A stretch of DNA of 64,000 bases, taken from NCBI RefSeq assembly GCF_964355755.1, contig NC_092670.1, positions 37,807,795 through 37,871,794 of the forward strand, written 5' to 3'. Both the position numbers and the translations under genes were made by a program. The DNA is from Antedon mediterranea (taxonomy: Eukaryota; Echinodermata; Crinoidea; Comatulida; Antedonidae). Shown here piece by piece: positions 1-12,137 of this stretch (position 1 is the stretch's first letter; each line of letters opens with the position of its first letter). The notes under the pieces were generated by a model. It was given only the letters and a program-made list of their open reading frames with translations, had not been told where the DNA came from and made no database searches.

Positions 1-600
1 CTACCTGATTCTCTGTACTGTATATCTCCACACATGTGTCATTGAAATTTAGGATGAGGTTTGTGTTAGCTATGATACAGGCATCACATGTGATTCACAT
101 CAGATGCTGTATTACAGAATTTGCCTGGACAATTTTAATAATTGAAAAAAAAAAGAATACAATTACTTTAGCATTCTGTTTGCCATTCTAGATTCTCTGA
201 TATGCATATCAACCGGACACAAACTTTTGTCCATTTAAAAAAAAAATCAAAAATTTAAAACAGCAAATACAGTCATTCTAGGTCCTGTACTACCAAATGA
301 AATTGTAAAACTTTTACTTATTTTTCTTGTTAATTTTCTTTTATTTGTATGTTTATTTTCGCTTTAAATTACTGCAGAAGTTTTATCGTGTCTTGTTTTA
401 GTATTTCTATGTACTAAATTGAAATTAAATCATTGGTTAAATTGAAACAAAGATCTTTTAATAGACTCTATATTTTAATGTTAATTGGGGGATATTATTA
501 ATTAGTACTTAAAGCTTTCATTTATATTCTGTTTCATTTCCGGACATTTTTAATACAGTGGGATATTTATAGGTTTTGGAATCTTCCAACCTGTGAATTT
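1..600. other. AT-rich stretch, no gene seen
   Basis: I see only AT-rich sequence with short A and T runs. There is no exon-like reading frame, domain or recognisable repeat end. Confidence 0.6.
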
Positions 601-1386
601 CTGAACATGCTTACTAAACCAAAATGAACCTTTTGGTTTTCCTCGTAGTATAAGTTACCCTATTGTGCAAACATCTGTGTTAACATCACGATGCCTTTGG
701 TTGGCTGTTTGTACCAACTATATATTGGAAAATAAATGTTTAATGAAAGAATGTACATTTGTTACGTCAATGAATTTAAATAAATTAAAGGTTGCCCACG
801 TAATTTCTAATATTGTTTTTTTTATGACTTTCTCATTCAGTTTAAACAAAAGCATTGTCTACACTATCAAACTTCATATGGCAAAAATATGATATGCCCA
901 TATATGTACACGATGATGACATATCACTACCATAATATTTGGGCACATCACACCTTTTTTTGTCAACTGACGCCATTTGCACACTGCGATAACCAATAGC
1001 ATAATATATATTATATATGCAGGAAAGATAAAATACAAATTTCACGTAGTCCGTCCGATGAACTGCGTGTAGAATAAAAAATCAAGCGAACCGTTGTATT
1101 TGCAACGATTTATGCAATAACTTTACATTAGAATTGATTTGTATAATTTCTAAAGTTATTGCCATCGTAGATTGCTTAGCTCAGCAAAACTTTTACTTTC
1201 ACAGCGGCGTTGTGTATTTATTTTATTCAGCGTTTAGTAATGGCATTGTTTACAAGATATTTTTTATTGTAAACATATGTTTTTTTTAGAATAAAATGTA
1301 TGACATCTCATTATATTTATGGATCGTATACATACACCCGAAGTACAGTACGTTCATTAGCATGTGGACATCTGGCTATAAAATAA
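601..1386 (+). repeat. Upstream segment duplicated at 57375-58500 (copy 1)
   Basis: This block reads nearly base for base like 57375-58500, including the runs around 605-790 and 1060-1380. In copy 2 the segment lies directly next to the gene 2 promoter. Here the same junction is split by the insertion at 1387-12958. It is therefore the old distal 5' flank of gene 1, now about 11.6 kb from its promoter. No coding sequence is visible. Confidence 0.8.
851..966. mobile_element. Palindromic MITE, right end truncated
   Basis: This copy has the family's left arm (core CTACACTATCAAACT), the internal gatgtgcccatatatg-like blocks and a central dyad, but ends before the right terminal arm. The same family occurs about 15 more times in the window, mostly in introns. 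Confidence 0.75.
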
Positions 1387-2129
1387 GGCGTCATCTACGC
1401 GTCTGGAAACTTGCAACCCAAACGCGTCTGTTCAATGCAGAACCTCATTAACGATCTTATGAATATTCATGAGCTACCCAATCGCGGCGAAGACGCGTCT
1501 GTGTGATTGAAACCCATAGTAGCCATTTCTGGCATTATTATGGTTTTTGGCATTATTTGGAGGCCCACGGCATCTGGCATAATGCCACTGCATTATTTAG
1601 CCGTTTTTAGCATAATATGGCATAATTTTGTGTTTTTTAAACAAGCAAAAAAATAATATAGGCTACCGCAGAACAAGAATAATATTTTGTTTAATCTTGC
1701 AATTTCGTACATATCACCTTACATTATGTGTTTTTAAGACTGTTCTCGGTTGTATATTATATTTATGTCTTTTTTTATTGGGTAATTTTAAATTTCCTCT
1801 ATCCTTTCCTTTCGGACTCAATCCACACTTGGGATAGGAAGGCTGCTGACAAACTACCGTGTGTGCGATAGGCAGCACAACGAAACCGACGAGGCTAGCC
1901 GCGATTGGCCAATTGCTCTAATCATGGACCTATCTAATTTTATAGGTCCATGCTCTAATCATGCAGGTTATTGGATCCCAGATGTAGAGACAATTGAACG
2001 AAAACAAGGGGTTTTGTTTTTTAAGTTCATATAAGCGGCCGCACCCCTACCATAACCCTTAAAAGGGCAGTAACTTAGCAGCTCTAATTTAAAAACAAAT
2101 TCTCCTAGAGAATTTGTTTTCCATATTTT

Positions 2130-2710
2130 AAATTAAGTTTCATTTGCATCGTAGTCGCCCTATTTTTCCAAATGTTCTTACCTCAGCCCAACCAGTCAGT
2201 GACCATGGTGGGAGGAGGTCCCAGACTCTTATACATTTTTATCTCAAATTAAGTGCCATTTCCGGCCATCGAGCAGCTCTAATTTTCAAAATGTCTTACC
2301 TCAGACACTTAATATATATTGTCGGACCATGGTGGGCTAAGATCCTGGAGGCACTAATATTTTTATTTCAAATTTGAAATGCCATTTCCAGCCATCGAGC
2401 AGCTCCATTTTTCACAATTTTCTTACCTCAGCTAGCTCCAACCATGGTGGGACTGAGGTCCTGGAGACACTTAATATATATTTTTATTAAAAATATTAAT
2501 GCCTCCAGGATCTTAGCCCACCATGGTCCGAAAATGGCATTTATAATTTAAAATAGGAAATATTATTTCCTATTTTAAATTAAATGCCATTTTCGGACCA
2601 TGGTGGGCTAAGATCCTGGAGGCATTAATATTTTTATTTCAAATTTGAAATGCCATTTCCAGCCATCGAGCAGCTCCATTTTCCACAATTTTCTTACCTC
2701 GCACCCCAAA
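2130..2710. repeat. Imperfect tandem and palindromic repeat block
   Basis: Units of roughly 110-130 bp built on ccatcgagcagctc, cttacctcag and accatggtggg recur several times. The section 2497-2640 is a long inverted repeat with arms of about 60 bp around an AT-rich centre near 2550-2580. Diverged relatives lie at 8170-8460 and 16860-17120, so this is a dispersed family rather than a local satellite. Confidence 0.65.
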
Positions 2711-3216
2711 TATTGGGAAATATTAATATTAGTTATTAACACACAAAACTAAAAATACGACATAGGGATACAATTTTAGGCCCTATTTTTTGTCAGTTTG
2801 GGTTTTACGGACGTTTTTTAGACATGCAACCGATGACGATGTTTAGGACCACATTTTGGGGGTTTGCCATTATTTTCGCCAATCTGGCATTATTTGAGAC
2901 AGGCTACGGCATAATTTAAATTTATCGCTGGCAACGCTGTTGAAACCCGTCGTCGCTGTTAGTAGGTAAAACAATAGAAGACGCGTCTCAGTGATTAAAA
3001 CCCGTCTGTATTGCTTGTATGGTAAAACAATAGATAGAAGACGCGTATTACCGCCTATGTTGTTAACCAAGGCTTGGTATCATTTCACAGAACCATATAT
3101 ATTCACTATAATAATTATCTCTATGACTGAACCAACAAATCTACAGTACAGAAAGAAATTACTGCTTCGTATCTACGCGTAACCTTTCGTAGCCTACGCG
3201 TAGTTAAGGTTGGTTC

Positions 3217-4062
3217 CCACCAGAGCCATATATATAAAGAGTTACGACATTGGATTATAGTCACGTGATATGCAGATCAAATTGTGTCAAACTTTTCTCC
3301 ATTATGTAAAGTATAGGATCAACAAAATACTTTAAACTTTTTGTTATATTTAAAAAAATGTAATTGCACAATTTACGGTAAAATATCGACGTGCACATGC
3401 AGCGTACAGAAGTACTTGCGCCAAAGAATATTGCGCGCGCGTGCGCTAGTACATTATAAGGTTCTATTGATTGATTTTGGAACAAAACATCCCATAACTA
3501 GCTGTACGTCCTATTAATAACAATTATGTAATATTTTCAATTCATAATGCATGCTTTGATGACTAAATAAAATAATAAAGTGTCGAGGATATATTTGTTA
3601 ATATACTGAAAAGAGTATGAACAATATTTAAATAATAAAGGCAAATTATTACAAATGAAATGATGAACGAGTCTCTGAATGTTAATAACGTTGGCGGCGC
3701 AGTTTGTGTAAAAAACACACAGAACATCATATACTGCATAAAAAGAGGGGTGAATTTGTTTGTTTTTTGTATTGGTTCATTCTTTGATGTATCCTAATTT
3801 CCATGTATGCCCTAGCATTTATTTTTTCGTTATTATAAAAAATATATATCTATTTTAACAAATCAATTATACCATGAATAAAATTAATTACTAAAATAAA
3901 AACGGAATCTAAGCGTTATTTCATTGACAACAAAATCTAAAAATAATGCATGAACTATAGGAAAACACTATACAAAAAAGACGCGCGCGCCCTCAGCGTG
4001 CGAATTCTTTGACACAAAAATGGCTTCTAATTTTCAATGTCGTAACTCTTTATATATATGGC
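3217..4062. mobile_element. Non-autonomous TIR element, copy 1
   Basis: The ends are inverted copies of a sequence containing AAAGAGTTACGACATTG (about 3234 and 4025-4050). The whole unit recurs in opposite orientation at 55601-56440 with similar internal sequence, so it is a mobile unit of about 845 bp. No transposase reading frame is visible. Confidence 0.75.
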
Positions 4063-4312
4063 TATGGTTCTCACTCTAGAACGTAACGCAAGGACGTAAA
4101 CGCAACGCAAGCGTTTTAACCAATGACAAGCGAAGTTATAGACAGTTAGCAATCACAAGCGAATAAGCCATCGCTTGTGATTGGTCAAATCGTTGCGTTA
4201 CGTCCCTGTGTTGCGTCGCTAGTGGGAACCACGCTGTAGATTGTAGATCGTAGGTCATGTGCTCTCTGAACGTAGTCTACGAACAGCTGTCTACGAAGTG
4301 TTGTTGGGTGTC

Positions 4313-4497
4313 TAGAAAACTCAGATCTCAGATTTATCTAAGTTTTCTAGATCTATAGAAAAGTCAGATATCTGAGTTTTCTAGATCTAGAAAACTCAGA
4401 TATCTGACTTTTCTAGATCTAGAAAACTCAGATATCTGACTTTCTAGATCTAGAAAACTCAGATGTCAAGATCTGAGTTTTCTAGTTCCAAAATGGA
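4313..4497. repeat. Palindromic minisatellite (TCTAGATCTAGA units)
   Basis: About six alternating copies of AGAAAACTCAGATATCTGAC-type sequence are separated by CTAGATCTAG dyads. Each unit is close to self-complementary, so the tract could fold into serial hairpins or a cruciform. It sits inside the large composite insertion. Confidence 0.8.
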
Positions 4498-4872
4498 ACT
4501 AGAAAACCCAGATCATCAAAATGGATCGTTCCATTATTAATAGAGGATAGCTAATTGTTTGAAATACTACAGTATTATACGTTTTCTTACTAATAATAAT
4601 TATTGTAACTTGTAGTAGTAGCAGGGGAAAAAATCCAGGAACACCATTATCGTCGTCAGCCACCCTCTCTGTGTACCGAATAAAAAAAAACATGTGACAG
4701 TTTGCGGTTAAAGTAGAGAGTACCAATTGCATGCTGCTGCAGACTGTCCGCCATGCGGTATGTCTACTACAGGGAGTTTGTGTCCGCTAACCGGTACCTT
4801 GTAAAATTGCCCGGCGATTCCATTGGTCTGGGGTCGGAGTTGATAAATCCAATGGCAAAAACATACATAGAG

Positions 4873-5932
4873 TCAGTAGATTTCTCTATGTAACGTCCGT
4901 TGACGACCATCTGCGTTTTCAACCTTGTACACTGGAATATTTGGATGTTTGAAGAACACGACATATGGGGTTTCCTCCCATCTGTCTACGAGTTTTTGCT
5001 TCCCGATAATATGTTTCTTTTGCACAAGGACGCGATCGCCCAATTCCAAAGGAGCTTGAGTTGTCTTTGTGTCATACTCATGTTTCTGTTTGTCTTTGGC
5101 TTTCATGGACGATTTGGATGCTTGGTCATAGACCAGCTTAAATCACTCGCGAAATTGAAAGACCAACTCATCATAATCATCGTCATCGCTATTATGATTA
5201 TCGCTATCAAGTCCAAACATGACATCAATATTGGTAGATTGGCATGTCGACCGAACATTAATAAGTAAAATGGTGCATAACCCGTGGAATCGTGTTTCGT
5301 ACAATTATATGCGTATGCCATATCGCCAACGTATTCCTTCCAGTCCTGTTTACGATCAAGTGGGAGTGTACCCAGCATGTCGATTAGTGTTCTATTAAAT
5401 CTCTCCATAGTTCCCTTACCCATTGAGTGGTAGGGTGTAGTACGTGACTTTGCTATTCCGGCGACCTTGCACACAGATTTAATTATTGCGCTTTCAAAAT
5501 TACGCCCTTGATCGGAGTGGATATAGGTTTTGGGAAACCATAATGTCTAAATACGTTCTGAAATAGTACCTTGGCAACAGTTTCAGCCGTCTGGTTTTTT
5601 GTTGGGTACGCTAAGGCATATCGGGTGAAATGATCGGTGATAACTAAAACATTCTCATAGCCTCCTTTCGACCGTTTCAGACCAAGGAAGTCGATGATGC
5701 ATAGTAGTTCCATTGGTTCGTTTGTGTGAATATTCACGAGAGGCGCACGTTTCACATTTGGTGAAGTTTTTCGATGACATGTGTCACACCAGGTCTTAAT
5801 GTCAGATGCCATCTTAGGCCAATAAATCATATCGATGGTTCGATCATAACCCAAATGCCCGATGTTCATGCAGGTGTTCAAAAGCAAGTTTGTGTTTAGA
5901 CGTTGGTAATACAAGCTGATCACATGTGTCAT
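4873..5932 (-). pseudogene. Retrotransposon integrase remnant
   Basis: Three minus-strand frames cover it. 5483-5932 has the HHCC zinc-binding region (GHLG, then CDTCH) and the first part of the catalytic core (CIIDFLGL, ITDHFTRY). 5103-5474 continues the core with the ERFNRTL helix typical of gypsy integrases. 4873-5106 is the C-terminal module with a GDRVLV strand. Frameshifts occur near 5520 and just upstream of GHLG near 5860. It is not functional as it stands. Confidence 0.8.
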
Positions 5933-5935
5933 AAT

Positions 5936-6245
5936 ATTAATAAATCTGATTTCCTGTGGTTAGATAAGGATGCTTCAGACTAGGTCTGCTTAATTTATGA
6001 GCCAATCAGAATAGTATAATTTTGGTGGGAAACTTTTTGAGGCAACATTTTGATCCTCCTCAGAAGCCCCTAATTTGCATGTCAAGTATAAGTAGTAAAA
6101 TGTTATAGATATTATTAGTGGAGAAAAGAATATAAGATCATAGTAGAAAGATGTTCTGTATAGAGTATATGAAAGGTGTAGACTGAGTTACGAGAAATAA
6201 AAGTTTAGTTGAATACAGTATACTTTTTGTATGTGAAATCATTTT
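5936..6245. mobile_element. Block interrupting the gypsy remnant, possible solo LTR
   Basis: Retroelement coding similarity stops near 5935 and weakly resumes after about 6250. The block between starts near a TG, ends near TGAAATCA and has an AATAAA-like signal at about 6196. No target duplication was recognised, so the solo-LTR reading is weak. Confidence 0.3.
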
Positions 6246-6719
6246 GGCAGTCAGTGTGTACGGTCTCGTGGATTTAATACGCCAGAGAAAGCATACGCTC
6301 GGAACCGACTATATAAATTCACTACAACATGCTTCTCCAGTGTTGTTATTGGTGGTCCTATATAATACGTTGTTTATGAACTTTAGGCGATTCCATTGTC
6401 TGAGTAAACAGATGACATTCGGATGTTCAAGTCGACGCTCTGCTGCTGATGGCTTTTGATTGCGCCGGAAGAATATCACTCGGTCAAGTACATCGTCCTC
6501 ACCATGGAGACGTGATATGTCCCCTTGAGAAGATTAGGGACGACCGCAAAACCATGATTTGTGTTAACATCAGGGGCTTGCACTGGGTCCCCAGCAGCAT
6601 CAGTGTTGTCGGTACGAGATTTGCTTCTGGCGTGGGCCTGACACTGTACAATTGTGGTTGGACATACAGACACGGATCCCCAGGGGCAGATCCAACAACG
6701 GATTATTATCAGTGATTTC
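6246..6719 (-). pseudogene. Decayed gypsy pol spacer between RNase H and integrase
   Basis: On the minus strand the upper end reads TDNNPL, a motif usual after RNase H in gypsy polyproteins. The rest is broken by stops. I assign it from position between the RT and integrase remnants rather than from a clear domain. Confidence 0.4.
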
Positions 6720-7043
6720 CAATTAGGTACTCACGAAAGTTATTAGGGTGTTTAAGATGTGTAAATGCTTTGTCGCAGTCTGAAGTCCATACAAATGGTG
6801 ATGGTTTGGCGTTCATTGCCTTTCTTCCATTCTTTTTCTTTCGTCGTGGGTCACCGCACGTTAGGGCATATTAAATGGCGCAGCTATCTCCGAATACTGG
6901 CTGCTGATAAACCGTCTGTAGTAGCCGGTAAATCCCCAAAATTGAAGAACTTGTTTGCGGTCAACCGGGGTGGGCCAGTAGTCGACTTGTGCTGTTTTAG
7001 CAGGGTCGGCATGAATCCCCTCGGCTGATACAATGTGACCCAA
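6720..7043 (-). pseudogene. Reverse transcriptase (thumb/RNase H junction) remnant
   Basis: The minus-strand frame 6861-7043 reads GHIVSAEGIHADPAK...FTGYYRRFI, which is diagnostic of Ty3/gypsy RT. At lower coordinates the other frame continues with WTSDCDKAF, the start of RNase H. The palm motifs, including YxDD, are missing because of the deletion towards gag. Confidence 0.8.
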
Positions 7044-7121
7044 ATAATTAACCTTTATGGGATGGGCTAGGTGTGGTGCGCACGGTTGTTGCTTTCGTTC
7101 CCGTTCCAGTAGTTTTATCTC

Positions 7122-7505
7122 TCATAGTACAGAACGAAATGTCATTGACCTTGGCCTCATGGACGCTATTCGTGCAACTACTTCTTGGTCATACTTTCCC
7201 CGCATTAATTGTTGTGTCAACATTCGATCCCTTTCATACATGGGACCTCGCCCAAGTTTCTCCTCCACATCTCTAAACACTGCCTCTATTTCTATTGCAT
7301 AAAAACTAGCTGACTCACCCTGTCTTTGTGTTCTCTGATAAAAATCAGATAAGGGGTCACCAGAGGACACATTTCCGAATTGTTCTTTCAGTTCTTTGAA
7401 TGCTCTTTCAGGTGTCCGACATTCTCTCGGAAGGTTTAACACCAGCTTCCGTGCAGTTCCTCCCAGATTTCTAACAACTGTTGACAACTGTAGGTGACTA
7501 GGCAT
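7122..7505 (-). pseudogene. Retrotransposon gag-like fragment
   Basis: A 127-residue minus-strand frame with a helical capsid-like pattern (LNLPRECRTPERAFKELKEQFG, here trimmed: key blocks LPRE, FKELKEQFG, DFYQRTQ) resembles the gag capsid of metazoan LTR elements. Its position between the primer-binding-like site and pol fits. There is no visible zinc knuckle. Confidence 0.6.
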
Positions 7506-7875
7506 GTTGCTACAACTTAATATATGCTGTACATCTCTGGTTCAATCCTCAATCAGTAGGTTGGATGATTGTCTCGTAAATATTGGTACTCCTTTTAGTT
7601 GGTGTGCCGGGGTGTAAATTTGTACTGATTTTGGCACCGGTAATAATGGTTTTACCGCTGTGTTATACCCCTGAACTGGTCTTGGTAACCGAGGTTGGCC
7701 TGGAGTTTCTAGGCTTTGGAGACACGTCCGGTCTCAACGGGGTAGTATAGTAACCACTTCTCTCCCATATGGCGAAATTTCTGGGTGAACAGTTTCACAT
7801 CGGGTATCTTCATATCCTGTCATATATCCAATACAGTATATTCCATTGTAGATTAAAATATGTCACGGCACCAAT

Positions 7876-8164
7876 TGTAGCTCTTCACAAAATATTAACT
7901 ATAATAACTTAAACCTAGGTTCTCAATTTCAGCTACAAAATCGATGAAACACAGCATTCCAATACAAAGTGCTTTTATTAATTACAGTATAACACAACTG
8001 CTTACTTTAAACTGACTCATCTATCCAATTTCACAGAATTTCTAGATAACACACAGGCTATAAAACTTTCTTATTCCCCACCACAAAACCCACAAAATGA
8101 ACCAGTTGTTATATAAAGGAGGTACAGTCTTAATTAATTCAAGAGTGTGGAATGTGTAAAATCA
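7876..8164 (-). repeat. Probable 5' LTR of the gypsy remnant, with adjacent primer-binding-like site
   Basis: On the minus strand this block begins TG and ends CA, has a TTTATATAA TATA box (complement of about 8110-8119) and an AATAAA-type signal (about 7970-7980). It is followed by TTGGTGCCGTGACA (complement of 7861-7875), the usual style of a tRNA primer-binding site. Only one LTR is recognised. Confidence 0.55.
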
Positions 8165-8839
8165 ATAGGGGCCTCTTTCCAGGGACTTGGCAGTTCTATT
8201 TTTCACAACTTTTTTAGCAGCTCAACCCTAATGGTAGTGCTGGTCCTTACTTATATATTTTTATTTTTTTTTTCGAAGTACTATAATCCAATTTCCAGAT
8301 TGCACAACTTTTCTAAATGTTCTTAGCTCCATCCCAACCTCGGTTGGCTGGTTCTCTGTAGACTTATAATTTCGTTTCATATATCAATGTATAATTGCAA
8401 TTTCCGGGGACCTAGCAGCTTTATTTTTCAAAATGTTCTTACCGATCAGCCCATGGGTGTTCGTCTCGCGCATTTACAATTTTCGCACCCCCAGACAGTA
8501 ACCAGTCTCTGCGATTAACGATATACTTCTTGGCCCTTGGTTTTACGTTCGCGTATATTTTCTATTTTAGGCATATTTAACTTTAAAAACTTCATTTTTA
8601 AAATTGAAAGAATGTATTTACAGTCATCGCAACGTGTTTTTCACACAGTATTTTATTTATGTACCATAAAAAATGGAAAAAGTTGAATACCCTAAATCTT
8701 ATTAAAACGGCCTCAAATTACGCTATAACGCTTCCCCCTGACCCCTAGCCTAGTGATGCTCGTTTTACTTACATAGCCACCCCCCCCCCCCCCCCCCGTA
8801 AGCTATATTTGGCCTGTTCGTTGAAGTTCACCTGGTTGT
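8165..8839. other. Repeat remnants and poly-C run
   Basis: 8170-8460 is a diverged relative of the 2130-2710 repeat family. A run of about 18 C residues lies near 8783-8799. No gene is visible. Confidence 0.55.
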
Positions 8840-9353
8840 GCGGGTGTAAGATTGAACATTGTCCGGTGTTTAAAAGTGTCCACCGGACAATTTTCAGCAT
8901 TGAATAGTGTAACACCAGCTGTTGAAAATGGTTACAACCACCCGGAAAGTTTTCATTGGTAACAAAATAGGTCCCTCGACTGTCACAACCTAACCTTTAT
9001 CCTGTAACAATTATGCCACTGGACATTCAACTCCCATTTAGGGTATTTATAATTTCTTAGAATATCAACTTGAATCGCAAAACTTGTCGATCCAAATAAA
9101 TATTATTATTTATTGTTATATCAGGAGAAATAGTCTATCAAATTAGGCATAAAAAATATTTGTTTGCTGTTTTTCTTTTTGGCAGGGGGCGGGTGGGAAA
9201 AAGTTTTTTTTTTTTTTTTTTAATGTTAATTTCTCTGTTAATTGTACGCGAATTTGAGAGTAACAAAACACACTGAATAAAACAACGAGCTACACAGTAG
9301 GCCTAGCATTAGGTCGTTGTTAGCAGGCCTAATTAAATATTTTATAATTTAGT

Positions 9354-11567
9354 GTACCGTATATTTTGGTGTATAAGTCGCACCTGTGTATAAGACGCAC
9401 CCCCTAAATGAGAGTAAAATATCGGTATTTTGTATATCGTCGATGTATAAGACGCACTTTATATTTCATCAACACATGTTTTTTCTCACCTAGGCTTGGC
9501 CGCGCCCAGCCTCAACACAAGAAGGGAAGTCACCCATCCCGTCAGTTCTTTCTAACTTGTAACTTTATTCATGAGTTTCGCAACAAGTTGCTGTTACTTG
9601 ATAGAGTTGTACAACAAAGTCAACTTACTAGATGCAACTTCATTAGAGCCTGCTTCAACAGAAATTTATAATTCCCAGCAATGTTTTAACTGTATATATG
9701 AACTGTTTTATAAGTTGTTTTTTGACTGTGTAATTTGGTAGTAGTCACTCTCATACTGTAGGCCTACATTTAAAAGTAACACATCCACATGCCAACTTCA
9801 AGTCAATGGCTACCAGATGTCTCTGTGAGACGGTTATTTGAACCAGTACCAGTACCAGTACCCGCAACATCGAGTGCATGACCGGACCACCGCACGTGCG
9901 TGCGTGTTGGCTGCCTCGCTCGATCCTTTTGTACGCCATGTGGTTTCCAAGAAGAGCTCGCTCGCGCTGGGGGTACGGCGGTCGGCGATCGTGCGTATCT
10001 ATAATACTATTCCAATCGTAAACGTTTACAAATGAAATTTTATCGGAGCGCCAAAAACAGCTCCATAATGAACAAATCTTTTCATCATATTTAGTACAAC
10101 ATCACGCTAAAATGCCTTAAAAACTAGGCAGAAGCAGGTTGCTGTTACGTTAGTACACTGTAGCAGGCCTAGGCCTTACCAAAAGCCCAGGCCTAGCCAA
10201 ACGAGGTGCGGCGATATGTGTACACTCTGTGTGGTGAGGCAAGTATGTTAGGTGTATAAGACGCGCACCCTTAACCGATTCACCACGATAAGCGCTTAAA
10301 GCGCTCAAAAGGTTAAAAGTCAAGGTCATTGTAAACAAATTTTCAACAAAAAAAAAGTAAATCGAATTTACATGCGCAGTTTGCTGTGCATGAATCGTAA
10401 CAACAAATTATACAAACTACTCACAACTTTTTTTTAAAAAATATGCTTCTAAATATATAAAAACAATTGTTGAAGTTAGTTTGAAAATAAAATTCGAAAA
10501 TATAACCGTTTTTCGAAGCACGCTGTTCGAAACGCGACAGGCGCGTTGAATGAATCTAGGCCTAGACATACAACGTAAAATCGTCTAAAATCCATCTTTA
10601 TTTCTAATAATCACTATTTTGAAGCTTGTATACAATAAATGTATAATAAATAAAGATTATGTATCAGTTACAGTGTCTAAATCGTCATATTTCCATGTAA
10701 AAATGTGATTTTTCTACCGGAGAAAAGTCGTGAAGATGTCCTCACAAGGGCCGCGCCATATTGTTTACCTTTGATTGTAATATGAACCCTGACATGTCAG
10801 ATGCATTATGGGCATGAAATATTTGTTCAAACTCTGCGCAAAGGTCAGTTTATTGAAGCATAACTTTTGACAAACATTTTGATACCAAACTTGTTTTAAT
10901 TTCATAAGTTTTCGACGCATTTTCGTCAAATTTTCTGCAAGCTACACGTCTAAAACAGCGGACTAAGCTCCCGAGGGATGCCGGTGCGCGTGGGAATCGC
11001 GAATTCCAAGTCGCTTTCGGGATGTTTTTTTTAACATTCCCGGTGAACAAACAGCGGCGAGGACGCTCTCGGGGCGGCTCCCGATAGGCCTAGGCCCCAT
11101 ATGGTCATCGTCGGATGAGTCAGTCTACTAATTTCTTCATAATTTCGAAACCGGTCATTCATAATGGTCAAGTTTGGTCTTATTTTGAAGAGAAGAAATA
11201 GGTTCTGATGAAGAGATGAGTTTTATTATGAAATATTTATTAATTTTTGTGCATTTGGTAGTCAAAGATAAATTACAAATTTTTAATAATTTTCCTAAAA
11301 TATTTCTAAAATTTGCATAATCCATACTCCGCCAAAATAAGTTGTAACACAAATTTGATAACATATTTGGAAATAAAATGTCCTTTGCATTATTTTTGTT
11401 TTTTAATTTTTTTAATGTCTGTGTTTAGAAAAAAAGTTAGGGTTAATTATATGACATATGCTTTTTGGGTCCCAGGGGAGCAAAATAAACTTAGGGGTCA
11501 ATGGGTTAATTTAGAGGTTATATTTGCGTGTCAAAAGTGCGATTATACACCGAAATATACGGTACGT
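9354..11567. mobile_element. Nested TIR element with GTGTATAAGACGCAC repeats
   Basis: The left terminus at 9354 (TACCGTATATTTTGGTGTAT) is mirrored at 11538-11567. The subterminal motif GTGTATAAGACGCAC and variants occur at about 9385, 9445 and 10255. I see no transposase frame. Internal frames of 60-130 codons look like chance openings. Confidence 0.65.
10085..10290 (+). repeat. Segment repeated at 11735-11910
   Basis: About 200 bp, including the ggcctaggcctta stretch, recur almost unchanged at 11735-11910. In the second place the segment is joined to a duplicate of the element's right end, which implies local rearrangement. Confidence 0.8.
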
Positions 11568-12137
11568 TATTATTTTAATTGTTCCATCCTCGCACACTCG
11601 ATTTACACCTTTTCGGCCAAAAAAACTAACAAAAAATCTTTTTTTAAAAAAAGCGCCCTCAACGTTAAAAAAACACTTTTTCTTTATCTCCGCCCCTAAT
11701 TTTTGGCGAAATTAGGGGCGGCGGATGACAGCAAACATCACGCTAAAATGCCTTAAAAACTAGGCAGAAGCAGGTTGCTGTTACGTTAGTACACTGTAGC
11801 AGGCCTAGGCCTTACCAAAAGCCCAGGCCTAGCCAAACGAGGTGCGGCGATATGTGTACACTCTGTGTGGTGAGGCAAGTATGTTAGGTGTATAAGACGC
11901 GCACCCTTAATTTAGAGGTTATATTTGCGTGTCAAAAGTGCGATTATACACCGAAATATACGGTACGTTATTATTTTAATTGTTCCATCCTCGCACACTC
12001 GATTTACACCTTTTCGGCCAAAAAAACTAACAAAAAATCTTTTTTTTTTAAAAGCGCCCTCAACGTTAAAAAAACACTTTTTCTTTATCTCCGCCCCTAA
12101 TTTTTGGCGAAATTAGGGGCGGCGGATGACAGCAAAC
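11505..12137 (+). repeat. Tandem duplication of the element's right end
   Basis: 11505-11735 and 11905-12137 are nearly identical, differing mainly in A/T run length near 11645 and 12045. The 10085-type segment lies between them. This explains the duplicated short frames here, which I do not regard as genes. Confidence 0.85.

Larger units (their letters stand above)
4760..8164 (-). mobile_element. Degraded Ty3/gypsy LTR retrotransposon, minus strand
   Basis: Read on the minus strand from high to low coordinates, the order is LTR (7876-8164), primer-binding-like site (7861-7875), gag-like frame (7122-7505), reverse-transcriptase fragment (about 6720-7043) and integrase (4873-5932). Most of the region between gag and the RT thumb is missing, integrase is frameshifted, and an unrelated block interrupts it at about 5936-6245. 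No second LTR is seen near 4750. It is a dead element. Confidence 0.8.

Noticed and set aside
11313-12116. Repeated 60-130 codon frames near the nested transposon
   Set aside because: Lys/Phe/Ser-rich chance frames duplicated with the surrounding repeat; no domain.
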